The position numbers and the translations under genes were made by a program. This document shows positions 51,562 through 61,258 of a DNA stretch of 64,000 nt, one piece after another. Below the pieces are notes generated by a model that was given only the letters and a program-made list of their open reading frames with translations, was not told the origin of the DNA and did no database searches. The DNA is from Limnohabitans radicicola (GTDB lineage: Bacteria > Pseudomonadota > Gammaproteobacteria > Burkholderiales > Burkholderiaceae_C): assembly GCF_014837235.1 (NCBI RefSeq), contig NZ_JACYFT010000001.1:1253688-1317687 (forward strand). The letters are read 5' to 3'. Each line of letters begins with the position of its first letter. The stretch's first letter is position 1.

Positions 51562-54500
51562 GGTGCAGCTGTGCCCGCTGCAGCTGGCGTGGGCGAGGGA
51601 TTGTCGGTGCGGGTGACGCGCGGGTCAGACCAGCTGCCATCGATGGTGAAGGTCTGGATCGAGGCGCGTGCCAGTGGTTTCTTGAGCATCAGCTGTGCCA
51701 GAAATGAGGTCAGCCCCACCACCGGGTTGACGGCGATGCCTGCCACCAGCGAAGCGGTGCCTGCATCCAGCTCGGGCAGGATCAGCACGCGCAGTTGCTG
51801 GGTTTCGCGTGCAATGTCGGCCGAGCCGTCCATTTGCACCAGGGCATTGACGCCTTTGATCTGCAGGTTGCGCGTGGCCGCAATGCCTTTGGCGATGCGC
51901 ACATCACCTTGCACCGTGTCAAAAGCAAAGCCGTCCGAGAACACGTCGCGGAAGTCGAGCAGCAAACGCCGGGGCAGTGCCTGCAGGCTCAACACCCCCA
52001 GCAGTTTGGCGGCACCCGCATCGGCTTTGAGGAATTGCCCGCGCCCCATTTGCACCGTGAAGTGGCCGTTCATGCTGGGGTAATGCAGGGCCAAGGGCGA
52101 GCCTGACCAATCGATTTGTCCTTCCAGGTGGCCGCTGCCCCCCCGCAAGGCCCCGGGGGTGCCCAGGCGGGTGAGCAGCGCGCCTGCGTCTGCCACGTCG
52201 AGTTTGAAGTTCATGTCGGTCTTGCGCGAGCGCCCAGCTTCGAGCGCAGTGACCCAGCGGCCTGTGGCGCGGAAGCTGGCCTCGGGCACGGTGATGTTGA
52301 ACTTCTTGAGCTGCCACTCGCGTGTGGGGACTGCCGCGACGCTGCGCAGTTCGGTGTTGACGGCTTCGATGTCCACGCGGCCGAGCTTTTTGCCGCGCAG
52401 CTCCAGGTCCGCGACTTCGATGTCCAGGGCCGGCATGGACACAGGCGGCGCCTCCAGCATGGACTCCACATCGCCGATGCTGGACGGCGGCAGGTTCAGG
52501 CGGCTCAAACGCGCGTACACCCGGCCGGACTGGGTGGCACCAGGCAGTGTGTATTCGATTTGGCCGCTCAGCTCGCGCGCATCCACACTGGCCCTCCAGG
52601 TGCTGCGTTCGCGCGTGATGCCCGCCACCACTTGGTGCAGCGTGCGTGCGTCGGTGGTCAGGGTTTGCGCTTGCACGGTCAGGCGGTTGGGCAGGTAGCT
52701 TTCCCACTCGCTCAGTCCATGGGTCATGGTTTCAGCGGCTTGGGTGGGCCAAAGGGCTTGCCATGCGTCCACCGAGAACTGATCGAGCACCACCTTGGCA
52801 GAGACACCGTTGTCAGGCAAGGGCGCTGCGTTGTTGGGCTGGGCGCCGATGGTCACGCTGCCGCGCAGCACGGTGGGCGCCGTGCCGCTCAGGTCACGCA
52901 CATAGACCGCCGAGGCGATGCCCCCCAAGCCGATTTGAATTTGGTCGCGCAAGCTGCGTTCTGCCGTCAGAACCTGCGAGTGGATCACCAACGGCATGGC
53001 TTGCTGGCTGGGTTTGCCCAGCGGTGCGGGCAGGTTCAACTCCAGGCCTTCGAGCGTGCTGCGCACCGACAGCTCGGGCTGGCCCAGGCGCCAGCCCAGG
53101 CTGGCGCTGTAGGCTGCGCTGCCCCGCGCGTGCTGGGCCAGCAGGTCCAGGGGCCGAAGGCCCGAGGCCTGGCGCAGGCCTTCGGCGCTCACCTGGCCTT
53201 GCGCCTTGAACAGCAGTGCGGGTTCTTTGGCGTCAGCATTGGCGGCCCGTGTGCCGCCTTCGAGCCGGGCCGGGCCGCCCAGCAAACGCAGCTGCGCATT
53301 GGGAACCTGAAAACCCGATTCGGTGAAGGTCAGCGTGCCCTGGATCTTTTCGAGCACGGGCAGGCCAGGCACGATGGCCAGGTCGTTGCCCGCCAGCGTC
53401 ACGCTGCCTTGGACCTTGCTGTCTTCGACATGTAGCACGGGAATGGCCAGCTTGAGTCTGGCTTGCAGGTTGCCTGTGCCCTCGGCCTTGCCCAGCGCAC
53501 CTTGCAGGAGTTTGTTCAGGGGCGACTGCTGGATCAGGCCCAGCGCCTGAGCCGTGCTGGCGCGCAGGTCGGCCGACAGATCGACGCGCGCATCGTGGGC
53601 CATGTCGGGGATCTCGGCTTTCAGGTTGCTCACCTGTGGGCCGTTTTTGCCCTCACCCAGGCGGGCACTGGCATTGGTCAGTTTCATGCCCAGGCGGTCA
53701 AAGACCACATCGCCGCTCAGGCCGCTGATGCGTGGCCAGGGCAAGCTGCCCGCAGGCAGCAGGCGGGTGGGCACGCAGACCATGTCGACATCGCGCAGAC
53801 GCCCGGCGAAATGGAACTCGCCCTGCTTGGGCTGGGTGAAAGGGAGGTCCTTGAGGTCGCCCTTGATGCGCACCTGTACTTTGCTTGCCGTGCCCTTGAC
53901 CACGCTGTCGCGCACATAGTGGCGCACCTCTTCGGGCAAGCTGAGCGGCAGGTAGCGGTACACCCGGTGTGCTTCGACACGCGGGAAGCGTCCTTGCAGG
54001 TCGAGCACGCCGGGGCCACCTTCGGCGCTGGCGTGCCACTGGCCATGCGCTTCGCCTTCGAGGTCATCACTGGCCACTTGCACCTTCCACTGCGGCACGT
54101 GCAGGCGGCCGTTTTGCCACTGCCAGCGGCCATCGGCGTGCAGCTCGCGCAGCGTCAGCGACTTGTCTTCCAGCAGCCCGGCCCACGCCAGCTGCCCGCC
54201 GTGGTCCAGGTGCAGTTGCGCCCGTCCACCTTGCTGGTTCATGTCGAGTTCCAGCCGCGCACCGTCCACCCCGGGCAGGCGGTCGGCGTCCTCGCTCAGA
54301 GCCTGCACACGCAGGCCATCGGCCTTGATTTGTGCTTCGTATTTGTCGGGCGCTTGTCCGGAGCCTTGCCAGGCCAAGCGCAGCGCAGACACCCTCCCCT
54401 CGATGCGGTGTTGCTGCAGGTGGGTGTGCCAGTGCTCGGGCAAAGGCAAGCGCAAGGCCACATCGCGCAGCGCTTGCAGGTCCAGGCGGTCCCCCTTGAT

Positions 54501-55568
54501 CTCGCCTTTTTCAGCTTGTTTGGCGCTCGCGTGTGTCATTTGCACCGACACATTGCCACCGGGCCAGGTCAGGCCTTGGTCGCTGACAAAGGCCAGGTCG
54601 CGGGTGGACAGGCGCCAGCCCAGGGCGTTGGACTGGCCCGCCAGCCGACCGGACAGCTGCGCGAAGCCCAGCGGCCCGAGTGTCGGGTCCAGTGTGGCCT
54701 GCACCGCGCGCAGGTCCATGTCGGCGGCGCCACCTGTCCATTCGCCGTTCTGGATGTCCGACCACAGGCGCAAGCGGCCCTGCCCCGAGGCGACATCGAC
54801 GCCCAGGCGCACATGCTGGCGCAACTGGGACACATCGACGTGTGGAAAGTACGCGTAAGCCGGCCCAGACCAGCTGGCGAAATGCCCGGCATGCGTGGCC
54901 AGCAGCGGGCGGTGAAAGTGCCCCATCAGCACAAAGCGTTCGCCCCACTCGGCAGGTGGTGTGGCGTCCACACGCAGCGCATGGTCGCGGTGGCCGTTGC
55001 GCAGGACGATGTCCACATCGGCCAGGGCCAGCGCGGTGGGCGGTGCCGCAGGGCTCGGCTGTGCCCGCTCCGACACCCAACGCAGGGTGCCGCCGCGCAC
55101 GATGACTTCGCGCTGCGCAAACAGCCAATCGGCCACGGCGCTGTTGTCGCTGTGTGCCGAGCCCAGGCTCAGACCTGCGATCAGCCACTGGCCCGTAGCG
55201 GTGTGCCGCACATCCAGCGAGGGCTGGTCCAGTACCAGTTGTTCCAGGCCCAGGCGCAGCACCGATCGCACGCTGATGGCCACCACCACGCGCGGAAGGG
55301 AGAGTGCGGGGCGTCCTTCGCTGTCGAGCAATTGGATACCGCGCAGCTCGAAAGACGGGGCCCAGCCGGTCGAGCGCGCTTCGATGCCGCCCACCCGCAC
55401 GGGAACCCCCAGGGTTTGCTGGGCCAGTTGCTCGAGCGCAGGACGGAATTCGCCGATTCGCGGCACAATCCACAAATGCAGGGTTCCCCAGGCGACGGCC
55501 AGCATCAGGCCCAGAGCCAGCAAGGCCCAGCAGGCCCAGCGGGCCAGTCGGCGGAGGCAGGCCCACAT
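51558..55568 (-). CDS. yhdP: YhdP family AsmA-like envelope protein
   Basis: A 1336-residue protein of the YhdP/TIGR02099 AsmA-like group. One N-terminal membrane helix (about 11-31, WALLALGLMLAVAWGTLHLW) is followed by an enormous beta-rich periplasmic part. The N-terminal signature is PRIGEFRPALEQLAQQTLGV, then RVGGIEARSTGWAPSFEL. The C-terminal signature includes MGRGQFLKADAGAAKLLGVL and NPVVGLTSFLAQLMLKKPL. YhdP and its relatives move phospholipids to the outer membrane in E. coli. ATG at 55568 starts right at the helix; 55616 is an alternative. It is divergent from glnE by 67 bases. Confidence 0.92.
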   Translation of the reverse strand: MWACLRRLARWACWALLALGLMLAVAWGTLHLWIVPRIGEFRPALEQLAQQTLGVPVRVGGIEARSTGWAPSFELRGIQLLDSEGRPALSLPRVVVAISVRSVLRLGLEQLVLDQPSLDVRHTATGQWLIAGLSLGSAHSDNSAVADWLFAQREVIVRGGTLRWVSERAQPSPAAPPTALALADVDIVLRNGHRDHALRVDATPPAEWGERFVLMGHFHRPLLATHAGHFASWSGPAYAYFPHVDVSQLRQHVRLGVDVASGQGRLRLWSDIQNGEWTGGAADMDLRAVQATLDPTLGPLGFAQLSGRLAGQSNALGWRLSTRDLAFVSDQGLTWPGGNVSVQMTHASAKQAEKGEIKGDRLDLQALRDVALRLPLPEHWHTHLQQHRIEGRVSALRLAWQGSGQAPDKYEAQIKADGLRVQALSEDADRLPGVDGARLELDMNQQGGRAQLHLDHGGQLAWAGLLEDKSLTLRELHADGRWQWQNGRLHVPQWKVQVASDDLEGEAHGQWHASAEGGPGVLDLQGRFPRVEAHRVYRYLPLSLPEEVRHYVRDSVVKGTASKVQVRIKGDLKDLPFTQPKQGEFHFAGRLRDVDMVCVPTRLLPAGSLPWPRISGLSGDVVFDRLGMKLTNASARLGEGKNGPQVSNLKAEIPDMAHDARVDLSADLRASTAQALGLIQQSPLNKLLQGALGKAEGTGNLQARLKLAIPVLHVEDSKVQGSVTLAGNDLAIVPGLPVLEKIQGTLTFTESGFQVPNAQLRLLGGPARLEGGTRAANADAKEPALLFKAQGQVSAEGLRQASGLRPLDLLAQHARGSAAYSASLGWRLGQPELSVRSTLEGLELNLPAPLGKPSQQAMPLVIHSQVLTAERSLRDQIQIGLGGIASAVYVRDLSGTAPTVLRGSVTIGAQPNNAAPLPDNGVSAKVVLDQFSVDAWQALWPTQAAETMTHGLSEWESYLPNRLTVQAQTLTTDARTLHQVVAGITRERSTWRASVDARELSGQIEYTLPGATQSGRVYARLSRLNLPPSSIGDVESMLEAPPVSMPALDIEVADLELRGKKLGRVDIEAVNTELRSVAAVPTREWQLKKFNITVPEASFRATGRWVTALEAGRSRKTDMNFKLDVADAGALLTRLGTPGALRGGSGHLEGQIDWSGSPLALHYPSMNGHFTVQMGRGQFLKADAGAAKLLGVLSLQALPRRLLLDFRDVFSDGFAFDTVQGDVRIAKGIAATRNLQIKGVNALVQMDGSADIARETQQLRVLILPELDAGTASLVAGIAVNPVVGLTSFLAQLMLKKPLARASIQTFTIDGSWSDPRVTRTDNPSPTPAAAGTAAP

Positions 55569-55635
55569 GGTGGTGGATCCTGAGAATGTGGGCAAAGACG
55601 GCACGAACCAAAGCATCAGAAAGTCAGCAGGAATT

Positions 55636-58386
55636 ATGACCCGCAGCGGAGCCCCGGATCAGGACCCTTCAGCCAATTCACTGCCTGCTGCGGGGCATGC
55701 CTCCCATTCCCGCTTTGTGCAGCGCTTGCGCAGGCGCTACAGCGACTGGTTTTCGGCCTTGCCGCCAGGAGCGCCCAACCGTGAAACGCTCACCCAGACC
55801 CTGCAGACCTTGACCGCCCGTGGGCTGGATCTGTCCTCGGCCTTGCGGGTGTTGCGCCAGTTGACGCTGGAGCGCCTGGCTGTGCTCGACGTCGAGCAGC
55901 GCGTGTCCCTGGACACAGTCACCCGCGCCATGACCTGGCTGGCTGAAGTGACGCTGGACGCGGCCTGTACCCAAGTGCAGACCGATTTGCAGAGTTTGCA
56001 TGGCACACCCCTGACTGCCCAAGGCCAGCAGGCCGAACTGTGGATCGTGGGCATGGGCAAACTCGGTGCGCGCGAGCTCAATGTCTCGAGCGACATTGAT
56101 CTGATTTATGTGTACGACGAAGACGGAGAAACCACGGGCAACGCCGAGGGCCGTGGCAGGATTTCATGCCAGGAATACTTCAGCCGCGTTGTCAAGCGCA
56201 TGTACGCCTTGATTGGTGACACCACCGAGCATGGCTTTGTGTTTCGGGTCGATTTGGCACTGCGTCCCAACGGCAACTCGGGGCCGAGCGTGGTTTCGCT
56301 TGCTGCGCTGGAGGAGTACCTGCTGGTCCAGGGTCGCGAGTGGGAGCGCTTTGCCTGGATGAAAAGCCGTGTGGTGGCCCCGCGCAGTGCGGTGCTCAGC
56401 GGTTCAGCCCAGGCTTTGCGCGGGGTGGTGTTGCCCTTTGTGTTTCGCCGCTACCTCGATTACAACGTCTTCGAATCGCTGCGCACACTGCACCAGCAGA
56501 TCCGCGACCATGCGGCCAAGCGCAGCGCCGGACACCCTGAACGCGCCAACGATGTGAAACTCTCGCGCGGCGGCATCCGTGAGATCGAATTCACCGTCCA
56601 GCTGCTGCAGGTGGTGCGCGGTGGGCAGTTCCCCGAGCTGCGCACGCGGCCCACGCTCGACGCCTTGCAGCGCGTGGCTAAGGCCGGGCTCATGCCTCAG
56701 GCCACGGCCGATGCGCTCAGCCGTGCCTATGTGTTTTTGCGTCAGATTGAACACCGCATCCAATACCTGGACGACCAGCAGACCCATGTGCTGCCCACCG
56801 CCGACGACGACCTGGCCTGGATCGCCAGCACCATGGGGTGTGCCCATGTGCGTGCCTTTTTGAGCGAACTGGACACACATCGAGAACTGGTGGCGCAGGA
56901 ATTCGACACCTTGCTTGGCGGGGACCGCGAGTGCAAAGGGTGCAATGGCAAAAACGGTCGCGAGCATGCGGAGCTTGAAAAAGTCCTGGCGGACTTCAGC
57001 GGCGCGGTGCGCGATCGCTTGGCCCAATGGGCCGACAACCCGCGTGTGATGGCTTTGCGCGACGATGCCCGCGGTCGCCTGATGCGCTTGCTGCAACGCA
57101 GCGCGCAATGGCTCAGCGAGGGTCGCATTGGCGAAGGCGCCGTGCTGCGCATGGCCGACTGGCTCGAACCCCTGATGCGCCGCGAGATTTACCTCTCGTT
57201 GTTGCTGGAGCGCCCCGCCATCCATGAGCGCCTGCTGCGTCTTCTGGGGGCAGCCCGTTGGCCTGCGCGTTACCTGGTGCAGCACCCTGGCGTGATCGAC
57301 GAGCTGGCGGGGGGCAACCTCTTCACCACCCGCTTTGATGCGGCCGAATTCGAGTCCGACCTGGACGCGCGCCTGGCTGCCTTGCAGCGCACAGGCGAAG
57401 ACGACGAGGAAAGCCTGCTCGACTTGCTGCGGCGTGCGCACCATGCCGAGCAGTTCAGGACGCTGGCGCGCGATGTCGAAGGGGTGATCACCGTGGAGCA
57501 GGTGGCTGACGACCTGAGCGCCCTGGCCGATGCCGTGCTGCGCGTGACGGCGCGCTGGTGCTGGCAGCGCATGAAAAACCGCCACCGCGACGAACCGCGT
57601 TTTGCTGTCATCGGTTACGGCAAGCTCGGGGGCAAGGAGCTGGGCTACGGCAGCGACCTGGACATCGTGTTCGTGTACGACGACGAGGACGAACGTGCCC
57701 AGGAGGTCTACGCGGCCTATGTGCGCAAGCTCATCAACTGGCTCACCGTCAAAACCCGCGAAGGCGATGTGTACGAGATCGACACCGCGTTGCGCCCCAA
57801 CGGCAATTCGGGCCTGCTGGTCACGCGCTTTGAGGCTTATGCCGACTACCAGGAGCAGCGTGGCAGCAACACCGCCTGGACCTGGGAGCACCAGGCGATG
57901 ACGCGGGCGCGCTTTGTCATGGGCTTGCCCACGCTGGCACCTCGATTTGATGCGGTGCGCCACGCGGTCATCAGCGCGCCCCGCGATGCGGCGGGCCTGA
58001 AGGCCGAGATTGCCAGTATGCGCGAGCGCGTGCGCCTGGGTCACCCGGTCAAGCCTGGGCGCTTTGATGTCAAGCACAGCCCCGGAGGCATGGTGGACGC
58101 CGAATTTGTGGTGCAGTACCTGGTGCTCATGCACACGGCCACCCACCCCGAGCTGGCCGACAACGTGGGCAACATCGCGCTGCTGCAGCGTGCCGAAGCT
58201 GTGGGCCTGTTGCCCCTTGGGGTCGGTCAGGCTGCAGCCAATGCCTACCGCGAACTGCGGCGTGTGCAGCACCGCGCGCGGTTGAACGAAGAGCCCACCG
58301 ATGTGGATGCGGTCACGCTGCAGGCCGAGTGCGATGCGGTGCTGGCACTGTGGCGGGCCGTGATGGGCGGCGCTGCCACGCAGTGA
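55636..58386 (+). CDS. glnE: Bifunctional glutamine synthetase adenylyltransferase/deadenylase
   Basis: A 916-residue GlnE with two nucleotidyltransferase halves. The first has VGMGKLGARELNVSSDIDLI (about residues 137-156) and removes AMP from glutamine synthetase. The second has GYGKLGGKELGYGSDLDIVF and adds it. Each half has an ALRPNGNSG loop, and linker helices join them. GlnE answers to PII and glutamine to tune glutamine synthetase. ATG at 55636 has AGGA nine bases upstream. A small Cys-containing insert (ECKGCNGKNG near 435) sits between the halves. Confidence 0.95.
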   Translation: MTRSGAPDQDPSANSLPAAGHASHSRFVQRLRRRYSDWFSALPPGAPNRETLTQTLQTLTARGLDLSSALRVLRQLTLERLAVLDVEQRVSLDTVTRAMTWLAEVTLDAACTQVQTDLQSLHGTPLTAQGQQAELWIVGMGKLGARELNVSSDIDLIYVYDEDGETTGNAEGRGRISCQEYFSRVVKRMYALIGDTTEHGFVFRVDLALRPNGNSGPSVVSLAALEEYLLVQGREWERFAWMKSRVVAPRSAVLSGSAQALRGVVLPFVFRRYLDYNVFESLRTLHQQIRDHAAKRSAGHPERANDVKLSRGGIREIEFTVQLLQVVRGGQFPELRTRPTLDALQRVAKAGLMPQATADALSRAYVFLRQIEHRIQYLDDQQTHVLPTADDDLAWIASTMGCAHVRAFLSELDTHRELVAQEFDTLLGGDRECKGCNGKNGREHAELEKVLADFSGAVRDRLAQWADNPRVMALRDDARGRLMRLLQRSAQWLSEGRIGEGAVLRMADWLEPLMRREIYLSLLLERPAIHERLLRLLGAARWPARYLVQHPGVIDELAGGNLFTTRFDAAEFESDLDARLAALQRTGEDDEESLLDLLRRAHHAEQFRTLARDVEGVITVEQVADDLSALADAVLRVTARWCWQRMKNRHRDEPRFAVIGYGKLGGKELGYGSDLDIVFVYDDEDERAQEVYAAYVRKLINWLTVKTREGDVYEIDTALRPNGNSGLLVTRFEAYADYQEQRGSNTAWTWEHQAMTRARFVMGLPTLAPRFDAVRHAVISAPRDAAGLKAEIASMRERVRLGHPVKPGRFDVKHSPGGMVDAEFVVQYLVLMHTATHPELADNVGNIALLQRAEAVGLLPLGVGQAAANAYRELRRVQHRARLNEEPTDVDAVTLQAECDAVLALWRAVMGGAATQ

Positions 58387-59385
58387 TCATGTGGCCACCT
58401 GCCTCAGGGCCTGATCGCCCACCCAGCGCTGAAGATTGTCCAGAAACATCTGGTTGACCCGCTGCGCATTCCCGTCCGAGTGGCCTGCGGCGTGCGGCGT
58501 GACCATCACATTGGGCAAGGTCCACAGCGGGGATGTGGCGGGCAGGGGTTCGTGTTCGAACACATCGAGAAACGCCCCACCCAGGTGCCCGCTTTGCAGC
58601 ACCGGGATCAACTCGTCCTGCACCACCACTTCGCCGCGTGCGACGTTGATCAGGTGCGCGCCTTGCGGCAGCGCCTGCAGCACCTGGGCATTGACCAGGC
58701 CGCGTGTGGTGGCGGTGAGCGGGCAGGCCAGAACCAACCAGTCGGTGCGTGGCAGCACCGTGTGCATCTGCTCAAAGCGCACCATCTCGACACCGCCTTG
58801 CGGCCGGGCGTCTTGTGTGCGCACCGCGATGACATGCAGGCCCAGCGTCGACAGCAGCTGTGCCAGTTCTTGCCCGATGGGCCCCCAGCCGACGATCGTG
58901 GCGGTTTGCCCGGGCAGGTCGCGGGGCATGCGTCCTGCACCCAGCAGGGGCACCCACTCGCGCCTTTGTTGCTGCGCCCAGAGTATCGGAAAACGTTTGT
59001 TGAGCGCGAGCAAACCTGCCAGCGCCATGGCCGCCACCACGCGGGCGTTGGCCCCCGACGAGGTGGTGACCTGCACGCCGCGCTGTTGCAGCGCCTGGTA
59101 CACCGGGCGGTCGGCACCTGCCGAGTGGATGTGCACCCACTGCAGCCCGGCGTTGGCCAGCATCAGGTCGTAGCAGGCCTGCAGCTCGGGGTGCACCTCG
59201 TGCTTGGTCGAGGTGCCCGTGACTTCGCGCGAGATGAAAACCGCATCGATGTCGCGCCGTTGCGCGGCCACCGCCGACTCGATCGAGACCAGCTCCACGG
59301 CATGGCCCTGCGTGTGCTGCAGGATGCGTGGCCCGAGCTGGTCCAGCATCTTTTGCGAAAGCATCAAGCGCCGTGGATGGCTCAT
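58387..59385 (-). CDS. D-isomer-specific 2-hydroxyacid dehydrogenase family protein
   Basis: A 332-residue NAD(P)-dependent oxidoreductase. Rossmann motif ATIVGWGPIGQELAQLL (about 186-202) and the catalytic set: Arg in LINVARGEVVVQDEL, Glu in DVFEHEPLPATSPLW, His in VMVTPHAAGHSDG. It would convert a 2-oxo acid to a D-2-hydroxy acid or the reverse; GhrA/GhrB-like glyoxylate or hydroxypyruvate reduction is possible. The start MSHPRRL at 59385 lies eight bases after the upstream Bug gene stop, so it is cotranscribed. Convergent with glnE, whose stop abuts it. Confidence 0.9.
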   Translation of the reverse strand: MSHPRRLMLSQKMLDQLGPRILQHTQGHAVELVSIESAVAAQRRDIDAVFISREVTGTSTKHEVHPELQACYDLMLANAGLQWVHIHSAGADRPVYQALQQRGVQVTTSSGANARVVAAMALAGLLALNKRFPILWAQQQRREWVPLLGAGRMPRDLPGQTATIVGWGPIGQELAQLLSTLGLHVIAVRTQDARPQGGVEMVRFEQMHTVLPRTDWLVLACPLTATTRGLVNAQVLQALPQGAHLINVARGEVVVQDELIPVLQSGHLGGAFLDVFEHEPLPATSPLWTLPNVMVTPHAAGHSDGNAQRVNQMFLDNLQRWVGDQALRQVAT

Positions 59386-59393
59386 GCGTTTGC

Positions 59394-60386
59394 TCACTCG
59401 GCGCGTGCGCCAGACTCGCGCACGATCACGCGCCACTTGTCGTGCTCACGTTGGGTGAACTGACCAAATTGGGCGGGCGTGCCCCCTGCCGGGTCTGCGC
59501 CCTGCGCCACCATTTGCTGCTCGATTGCTGGGAGGGTCAGCATCTCGTTGACGGCTTTGTTGACCGCAGTGATGACGGCTTCGGGGGTGCCCTTGGGGGC
59601 GAAGAAGCCGAACCACGAACCGGCCTCAAAGTTGGGGAAGCCTTTTTCGACCACGGTGGGCACATCGGGCAAAGCCCGCGAGCGCTTGAGGCTACTCACC
59701 GCCATCGGGCGGAGCTTGCCTGCGGTGATGTGCTGCATGACCGAGGGGATGGTGGCGAACATGAACTGGATGCGCCCGGCCAGCAGGTCCTTGAGCGCAT
59801 CGGCGCCTTTGTAGGGGATGTGCGTGGCGTCAAAGCCTACGCGCTTGCCCAGCATGAAGCTCGACAGGTGCGACGACGTGCCGATGCCTGTGGAGCCGTA
59901 GTTGAGCTTGCCCGGGTTGGCTTTGGCATACGCCACCAACTCGTCCATGTTTTGCGCAGGCACGCTGGGGTGGACCACCAGCACATTGGGCACATCGGCG
60001 ATCTGCACCACGGGCACCAGGTCGGTGAGCGGGTTGTAGGGCAGCTTGCCGTACAGCGTGGGGTTCACCGCGATCGGCCCCACCGAGTTGACGAGCAGGG
60101 TGTAGCCGTCGGCAGGCGAACGCACCACCAATTCGGTGCCCAGGTTGCCGCCAGCGCCGGGCTTGTTGTCGATCACAAAGGGCTGCTTGAGCTTGTCGGT
60201 CAGCTGCTGCGCCACCATGCGCGCCAGGATGTCGGTGGTGCCGCCTGCGGTGAAGGCGACGACCACCTTGACGGGTTTGTTGGGGTAGCTTTGTGCCAGC
60301 GCCGACGAGGCGGTCAAACTGGCCAGGGCCAGCAGCCCTCCACCCAACACGACGCTGCGGATGTGCAGCCAGGATAAACGGATCAT
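59394..60386 (-). CDS. Bug family periplasmic solute-binding protein (TctC-like)
   Basis: A 330-residue Bug receptor. The signal peptide includes VVLGGGLLALASLTASSALA and the mature protein starts SYPNKPVKVVVAFTAGGTTD, the family hallmark. Further segments: VIDNKPGAGGNLGTELV and YGSTGIGTSSHLSSFMLG. It should bind a carboxylate in the periplasm. It sits between the 2-hydroxyacid dehydrogenase and the class II aldolase, so its ligand may be the substrate of this cluster. No TctA/TctB gene is nearby. Confidence 0.92.
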   Translation of the reverse strand: MIRLSWLHIRSVVLGGGLLALASLTASSALAQSYPNKPVKVVVAFTAGGTTDILARMVAQQLTDKLKQPFVIDNKPGAGGNLGTELVVRSPADGYTLLVNSVGPIAVNPTLYGKLPYNPLTDLVPVVQIADVPNVLVVHPSVPAQNMDELVAYAKANPGKLNYGSTGIGTSSHLSSFMLGKRVGFDATHIPYKGADALKDLLAGRIQFMFATIPSVMQHITAGKLRPMAVSSLKRSRALPDVPTVVEKGFPNFEAGSWFGFFAPKGTPEAVITAVNKAVNEMLTLPAIEQQMVAQGADPAGGTPAQFGQFTQREHDKWRVIVRESGARAE

Positions 60387-60454
60387 CTTGTCTCCTTGCA
60401 ATGCTGTGTCCCAACGCTTGAACGCCGGGGTGCGTTGGGGCATGGCTGCCCGGT

Positions 60455-61243
60455 TCAGGTTTTGTAGCTGGGGTCCAGGCGGTCAAGCTTGCGCAGCAAG
60501 GCGGGCCATTCCATCAGGCCGTAGGGTCTGCGCGTGCCGGGCTGGTAGTTGTTCCAGGTTTCTTCGAGGATGGGTTGCGGCACCTTGGCGAATGGGGTGT
60601 TGCAGGCCATGGCCGCCAGCTGTGTCTGGCAAGACAGCTCCAGCCGATGCATCCAGTTGAAGGCCTCGCCCACCGAGCGGCCCACCACCAGCGCGCCGTG
60701 GTTGCGCAGCATCAAGGCTTCGCTTTGGCCCAGGTCTTTGAGCAGCGAGGCTTGTTCTTCTTCGTTCAGCACCACGCCCTGGTAGTCGTGGTAGCCGATC
60801 TTGAGAAAACGCATCGCGGTTTGCGTGATCGGCAGCAGCCCGCATTCGAGGGCAGACACCGCCATTGAGGCCCAGCTGTGGGTGTGGATGACGCAGGCGA
60901 TCTCGGGGCGTGCGTTGTGCACCGCGCTGTGGATCACGTAGCCGGCTTTGTTGATGCCGTAATTCAGCTCGCCAAAGTCGGGCTTGGACAGGATGTTCCC
61001 GTGGATGTCGATCTTGATGAGGCTGGACGCCGTGATCTCTTCGTACATCATGCCGTAGGCGTTGATCAAAAACGCGCCGGGCTCGCCCGGCACATGGCTC
61101 GACACGTGGTTGGCCATCATGTCCGACAGGCCGTACAGGTCCACCAGCCGGTAGCAGGCGGCCAGGTCCACGCGCGCTTGCCACTCGGCGGCTGTGCAGC
61201 GGTCCTTCATCGATTCAATTTGCAAAACACCGTCTTTCACCAT
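60455..61243 (-). CDS. Class II aldolase/adducin family protein (copy B)
   Basis: A 262-residue paralogue of the aldolase-like gene at 45415-46185. FLINAYGMMYEEITASSLIK, CVIHTHSWASMAVSALE (HTH zinc ligands) and LRNHGALVVGRSVGEAFNWM mark the fold. The ATG at 61243 has AAGGAG eight bases upstream, which beats a GTG at 61252. It lies between two Bug genes in a same-strand run. The reaction is not assigned; stand-alone class II aldolases can cleave 2-oxo or 3-hydroxy acids. Confidence 0.88.
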   Translation of the reverse strand: MVKDGVLQIESMKDRCTAAEWQARVDLAACYRLVDLYGLSDMMANHVSSHVPGEPGAFLINAYGMMYEEITASSLIKIDIHGNILSKPDFGELNYGINKAGYVIHSAVHNARPEIACVIHTHSWASMAVSALECGLLPITQTAMRFLKIGYHDYQGVVLNEEEQASLLKDLGQSEALMLRNHGALVVGRSVGEAFNWMHRLELSCQTQLAAMACNTPFAKVPQPILEETWNNYQPGTRRPYGLMEWPALLRKLDRLDPSYKT

Positions 61244-61258
61244 CTTGCACACTCCTTG

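Noticed and set aside
53463..55583. Long plus-strand reading frame of about 700 codons opposite yhdP
   Set aside because: It is a GC-driven antisense frame: Gln/His/Ala/Arg-rich translation without any domain, fully inside a well-supported gene.
56404..58272. Long minus-strand frame of about 620 codons opposite glnE
   Set aside because: Same shadow pattern; glnE motifs cover the region on the other strand and the translation has no recognisable domain.
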